64,000 bases of DNA, taken from positions 1-64,000 of the forward strand of contig SYIK01000010.1 of NCBI GenBank assembly GCA_005798905.1. The letters run 5' to 3'. The stretch's first letter is position 1. The number at the start of each line of letters is the position of its first letter. Both the position numbers and the translations under genes were made by a program. Shown one piece after another: positions 59,906 to 64,000 of the stretch. The notes beneath the pieces are model-generated. The model was given only the letters and a program-made list of their open reading frames with translations, was not told the DNA's origin and made no database searches. The DNA comes from Bacteroidota bacterium. Its GTDB lineage: Bacteria > Bacteroidota > Bacteroidia > Chitinophagales > Chitinophagaceae.

Positions 59906-61477
59906 ATGAAGCAACTTTATTTTCTATCGCTAATACTAATAATCAATACAATTGTTTTGGGGCAAAATAACGGTGGAGTTTTTAGCGGAAGTTTTGACTC
60001 GTACAACCAATTGTACCGCAAAGACATCAAAATAGGTGCTATTTTACCACAAGACAAAGTAGGTTCTAATAATTATTTAAAATTAGATTATAAACAGAAA
60101 AAATTTAGCGGTGGCGTGCAATTCGAAGCCTATTTACCGTCTGTACAAGGTTTTCCTTTTATTGCAAACGGTAACAAAATAGCTAATAAATATTTTAAAT
60201 ATACTACTTCTAATTTTTCGTTGCAAGTGGGCGATTTTTATGAGCAATTTGGAAGCGGTCTTGTTTTTCGTGCATGGGAAAGTAGGCAAATAGGAATTAA
60301 TACTGCATTGGAAGGTGTCAACTTGCAAGTAGCTCCATTTCCATTTCTTAATGTAAAAGCAATTTATGGAAGACAACGAAAAAATTTTGAATATGCAAAC
60401 AGTAATATACGAGCCATAGATGCGGAAATTGATTTTTCAAAATTGAACATGAGTGCTAAAACAAGAACTGTTATTGGTTTTAGTTTTGTAAGCCGTTATC
60501 AACAATACACAGGACCGATTCAAAATTTTCCTGCAACGGTTAATGCAACTTCTACACGGTTAGATATTGGCGGTGCAACCACTTCCGTTTCTTTGGAAAT
60601 GGTAAACAAAAAAAGTGATCCACACGACGCAAATAATTTTGACAAGAAAAATGGAAAAACATTTTTAGCCAATCTCACTTTTAGTAAAAATAATTTAGGG
60701 GCAACTGCTACTTTTCGAAGTTTAAAAAACATGAGTTACCGAAGTGAGCGAGAAGCTGTTGGTAGTGTTGGCTTTATGAACTTTGTCCCAGCATTAACTA
60801 AACAACACGATTATTTAATTACCAATATTTATGTATACAATGCACAAAGAAAAGGAGAAATTGGCGGACAAACTGATTGGTTTTATTATGCACCAAAAGG
60901 CAGTGTACTTGGTGGAAAATATGGTTCAAATTTTTCGTTGAATTATGCTTCGTATAGCGGACTTAAAAACGAAAACAACATTTTTAGTTTTAGTAATGAC
61001 AATTATTTTCACGATTTAAATTTAGAATGGAAGAAAAAATTGAATGAAAAATTGTCAATTATTTTATTATATCAAAATGTTTTTTACAACCGTTTAGTTA
61101 TAGAAGGAGAGCCGCTTCCCGATGTAAAATCAAATGCATTTGTTATTAATACTGTTTATAAATACGCAAAGAAAAAAACATTTCGTTTCGAATTACAACA
61201 TTTATCTACAAAACAAGACAAGGGAAATTGGGCTGCTGTACTTACAGAATTTTCATTCGCTCCAAAGTTTACATTTTATTTAAGCGATTTGTACAACTAT
61301 GGTGTTACCGATATTCATTATCCAACAGTTGGAGGAAGCTATACCAAGTCGGGAACAAGATTTGGCTTAAGTTATGGAAGACAAAGAGCGGGACTATTTT
61401 GTGTTGGAGGGGTTTGCCGTTTTGTTCCTGCATCGAGCGGGTTTACAGCAACGCTTACAACTACATTTCATAAATAA
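59906..61477 (+). CDS. DUF6029-like outer membrane beta-barrel protein
   Basis: Signal peptide, alternating beta-strand composition, located downstream of TlpA/Omp28 genes. Confidence 0.7.
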   Translation: MKQLYFLSLILIINTIVLGQNNGGVFSGSFDSYNQLYRKDIKIGAILPQDKVGSNNYLKLDYKQKKFSGGVQFEAYLPSVQGFPFIANGNKIANKYFKYTTSNFSLQVGDFYEQFGSGLVFRAWESRQIGINTALEGVNLQVAPFPFLNVKAIYGRQRKNFEYANSNIRAIDAEIDFSKLNMSAKTRTVIGFSFVSRYQQYTGPIQNFPATVNATSTRLDIGGATTSVSLEMVNKKSDPHDANNFDKKNGKTFLANLTFSKNNLGATATFRSLKNMSYRSEREAVGSVGFMNFVPALTKQHDYLITNIYVYNAQRKGEIGGQTDWFYYAPKGSVLGGKYGSNFSLNYASYSGLKNENNIFSFSNDNYFHDLNLEWKKKLNEKLSIILLYQNVFYNRLVIEGEPLPDVKSNAFVINTVYKYAKKKTFRFELQHLSTKQDKGNWAAVLTEFSFAPKFTFYLSDLYNYGVTDIHYPTVGGSYTKSGTRFGLSYGRQRAGLFCVGGVCRFVPASSGFTATLTTTFHK

Positions 61478-62431
61478 TTATAGCTGCTTTATTACATTGG
61501 CTATCACATTTGGTTTGCCTAATGTATAATAATGTAAAACAGGGGCTCCGGCTTCTTTCAATTCTTTCGACTGAGCCAACAACCACTCTTCGCCCACTTT
61601 TTCAGCAGCTTCATCATCTACACATTTATTAATTGCGTTTGAAAGATCGAAAGGAATGTCTACATAAAATGTGTTCGGGATAATGCTAAGTTGTTTTTTT
61701 GTACTAATTGGTTTCAGTCCTGGAATAATTGGAACAGTAATACCTGCCTCACGACAGGCTTTTTCAAATGCAAAGAATTTTTTATTATTAAAAAACATTT
61801 GTGTAACAATATATTCGGCACCTGCATCTACCTTATTTTTCAAGTGCATTAAATCTGTTTGCATGTTTACTGCTTCGAAATGTTTTTCAGGATAACCTGC
61901 TACGCCAATACAAAAAGTTGTTCCATTGGTTCCTTTTAATTCTTCTTCCAAATAAATTCCTTTGTTAAGATTGTCAACTTGTTTTAATAAATCAATTGCA
62001 TATCTATGTCCGCCAATTTCCGGAACAAAAGTTGGTTCATTTTTTTCTGCGTCGCCACGCAATACCAATACATTGTCAATTCCTAAATAATTCAAAGTTA
62101 GTAGTGCATCTTCGGTATCTTCTATATTAAATCCGCCACAAATCAAATGTGGAACGGTATCTACTCGATAACGATTCATGATTGAACCGCAAATTGCTTC
62201 CGTTCCTGGACGTTTTCGATACACTACTTTTTCAACGCTACCATCGGGTTTTTTTTTGTTTTTATGTTCGCTTCTATGATAAGTAACATTAATAAAGGAT
62301 GGATTGAATTCCATTAAAATATCTAAATGATCATAAACAGCCTGTATCCCTTTTCCTTTTAAAGGAGGAAGTATTTCAAGAGAAACAAGGGTTCCGTTTG
62401 CTTTGCGAATATGGTCAATTACTTTCATTTG
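61478..62431 (-). CDS. metF: Methylenetetrahydrofolate reductase
   Basis: SLEILPPLKGKGI, FINVTYH, VLVLRGDAEK, AEYIVTQMFFNN, PIIPGLKPI. Confidence 0.92.
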   Translation of the reverse strand, partial: QMKVIDHIRKANGTLVSLEILPPLKGKGIQAVYDHLDILMEFNPSFINVTYHRSEHKNKKKPDGSVEKVVYRKRPGTEAICGSIMNRYRVDTVPHLICGGFNIEDTEDALLTLNYLGIDNVLVLRGDAEKNEPTFVPEIGGHRYAIDLLKQVDNLNKGIYLEEELKGTNGTTFCIGVAGYPEKHFEAVNMQTDLMHLKNKVDAGAEYIVTQMFFNNKKFFAFEKACREAGITVPIIPGLKPISTKKQLSIIPNTFYVDIPFDLSNAINKCVDDEAAEKVGEEWLLAQSKELKEAGAPVLHYYTLGKPNVIANVIKQL

Positions 62432-62520
62432 TAAATTGTTTGCAAACATAATATAGCCGATTGATAATAAAACAAAATATTAAAATTGATTGCTTCGTAT
62501 TTCATCATCAACGCATACCT

Positions 62521-62528
62521 TATTTTTG
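62521..62528 (+). promoter_or_regulatory. Candidate -7 element TATTTTTG 6 nt before ATG
   Basis: matches TAnnTTTG. Confidence 0.35.
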
Positions 62529-62534
62529 CTTTGT

Positions 62535-63305
62535 ATGTCAATTTCAATTCAAACAAAAAATCTTGTCAAGCGATATGGCCATCGCACGGTTGTAGATAAT
62601 GTTTCGATTGAAGTAAACCAGGGAGAGATTGTTGGTTTGCTTGGGCCAAATGGTGCTGGTAAAACAACCACATTTTATCAGGTTGTTGGATTAATCAAAC
62701 CAGATGATGGAGCTGTTTTTTTGGATGATAAAAATATAACCACATTACCTATGTACAAAAGAGCAAAAATGGGAATTGGTTATTTACCGCAAGAACCATC
62801 CATATTTCGAAAATTGACAGTAGAAGACAACCTGCTTGCTATTTTAGAAATGACTACATTAAATAAAGAAGTGCGTAAACAAAAACTAGAACAGCTCCTT
62901 TTAGAATTTCGATTACAACATGTTAGAAAAAATATGGGTGATGTGCTTAGTGGCGGAGAAAGAAGAAGAACAGAAATTGCCAGAGCACTATCGGTAGATC
63001 CAAAATTTATATTGCTCGATGAACCATTTGCTGGCATTGACCCTATTGCAGTAGAGGATATTCAAAGTATTGTAGCAAAATTAAAATATAAAAATATTGG
63101 CATCCTCATCACCGATCACAATGTAACCGAAACGCTTTCTATTTGCGACCGCGCTTATCTTTTAATTGAAGGAAAAATATTCAAACACGGAACCGCCGAA
63201 GAGTTAGCTGCCGATGACGATGTGCGAAAATTGTATCTCGGAAGAAATTTTGAATTAAAAAGAAAAGAATATTTGCACCAAGAAGCAAAAGAATCTGTTC
63301 AATAA
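62535..63305 (+). CDS. lptB: LPS export ABC transporter ATP-binding protein
   Basis: [55 protein letters not shown]. Confidence 0.95.
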   Translation: MSISIQTKNLVKRYGHRTVVDNVSIEVNQGEIVGLLGPNGAGKTTTFYQVVGLIKPDDGAVFLDDKNITTLPMYKRAKMGIGYLPQEPSIFRKLTVEDNLLAILEMTTLNKEVRKQKLEQLLLEFRLQHVRKNMGDVLSGGERRRTEIARALSVDPKFILLDEPFAGIDPIAVEDIQSIVAKLKYKNIGILITDHNVTETLSICDRAYLLIEGKIFKHGTAEELAADDDVRKLYLGRNFELKRKEYLHQEAKESVQ

Positions 63306-63341
63306 AGTTTTCCATAAATAATTTTATCTTGCTAACTATCA

Positions 63342-64000
63342 ATGAATCTGCTTAGTCCAGCCATATCATCTCTTGCCCGAATGCGAATGTGGCGCATAGA
63401 CGCATGGAAAGAAAACGCCGAGGATGTTCAGCGCGATGTATTACAAAATTTAGTAACCGCAGCACAATACACCGAATTTGGAAGAAGGTATAATTTTTCT
63501 CAGCTTTCTAATATCCGCGATTTTAAAAATGCAATTCCAATTCATGAATACGATGATTTAAAACCTTACATCAATCGAATGATGAAAGGCGAACAAAATG
63601 TTTTATGGAATACGCCAATTTATTGGTTTGCGAAAAGCAGCGGAACCACAAGCGATAAAAGTAAATTCATTCCTGTAAGTGAAGAAAGTTTACAGGATTG
63701 TCATTACAAAGCCGCAAAAGATGTACTAACGCTTTATTATAATTTCAATCCAAATTCTGAATTGTTAACTAGTAAAGGATTGATTATTGGTGGAAGCCAC
63801 ACCATTAACCCGATGAATGAAGAAGCGCAATACGGCGACTTAAGCGCAGTGCTTTTGCAAAACACACCTTTTTGGGGAAACTGGTTTCGAACGCCAGATT
63901 TAGACATTGCGTTGATGAATGAATGGGAATCGAAAATTGAAAAATTAGCAAGTTCAACTTCAAAAGAAAATGTATCATCTATTTCGGGGGTGCCAACTTG
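63342..64000 (+). CDS. GH3 auxin-responsive promoter family protein (3' truncated by window end)
   Basis: Translated by eye: MNLLSPAISSLARMRMWRIDAWKENAEDVQRDVLQNLVTAAQYTEFGRRYNF...IPIHEYDDLKPYINRMMKGEQNVLW...WFAKSSGTTSDKSKFIPVS. Confidence 0.8.
   Translation, partial: MNLLSPAISSLARMRMWRIDAWKENAEDVQRDVLQNLVTAAQYTEFGRRYNFSQLSNIRDFKNAIPIHEYDDLKPYINRMMKGEQNVLWNTPIYWFAKSSGTTSDKSKFIPVSEESLQDCHYKAAKDVLTLYYNFNPNSELLTSKGLIIGGSHTINPMNEEAQYGDLSAVLLQNTPFWGNWFRTPDLDIALMNEWESKIEKLASSTSKENVSSISGVPT

Noticed and set aside
181-63000. Many minus/plus shadow ORFs of 60-130 aa opposite clear genes (e.g. 9782-10234, 15555-15911, 26668-27036, 55255-55704)
   Set aside because: They lie antisense or out of frame inside genes with strong family motifs and show no domains of their own.
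1-64000. CRISPR arrays, tRNA and rRNA genes, prophage or IS transposase genes
   Set aside because: Read for short direct-repeat arrays, conserved rRNA/tRNA motifs and transposase/integrase motifs; none convincingly seen, though small tRNAs could be missed without a covariance search.

Overview
AT-rich Bacteroidota-type chromosomal window (Chitinophagaceae-like by gene content; an inference). The main blocks are: (1) 1-2.6 kb, a short run of cassette-like units. A PIF1-like helicase gene is bounded by a palindromic attC-like site and a DUF2200 gene follows. (2) 2.66-4.14 kb, a U32 peptidase family gene overlapping a ferredoxin gene. (3) 4.38-17.27 kb, one co-directional island with a Tat-exported type II DMSO-reductase-family enzyme (NXR/Nar-like alpha, FeS beta, cytochrome c + EB_dh-like gamma, TorD/NarJ chaperone) followed by a nearly complete Moco/bis-PGD biosynthesis set (moaA, moeA, TSUP permease, mobA, moaD, moeB-rhodanese, moaE, moaCB fusion). 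An FNR/CRP-like palindrome lies upstream. (4) 17.3-31.2 kb, mixed housekeeping genes. (5) 31.2-46.9 kb on the minus strand, a complete Alternative Complex III (actA-F) plus heme-copper oxidase operon. (6) 47-64 kb, housekeeping genes, interrupted at 49.06-49.55 kb by a second cassette-like insertion. That insertion carries a 137-bp sequence identical to window positions 6-142 and has apparently truncated a GNAT gene. The most unusual signals are the integron-like attC/cassette geometry without any integrase in the window, the self-contained NXR-like molybdoenzyme island, and recurrent -7 promoter elements placed 4-6 nt before start codons, which suggests leaderless transcripts. Family assignments were made by reading protein motifs from memory; no database searches were run.
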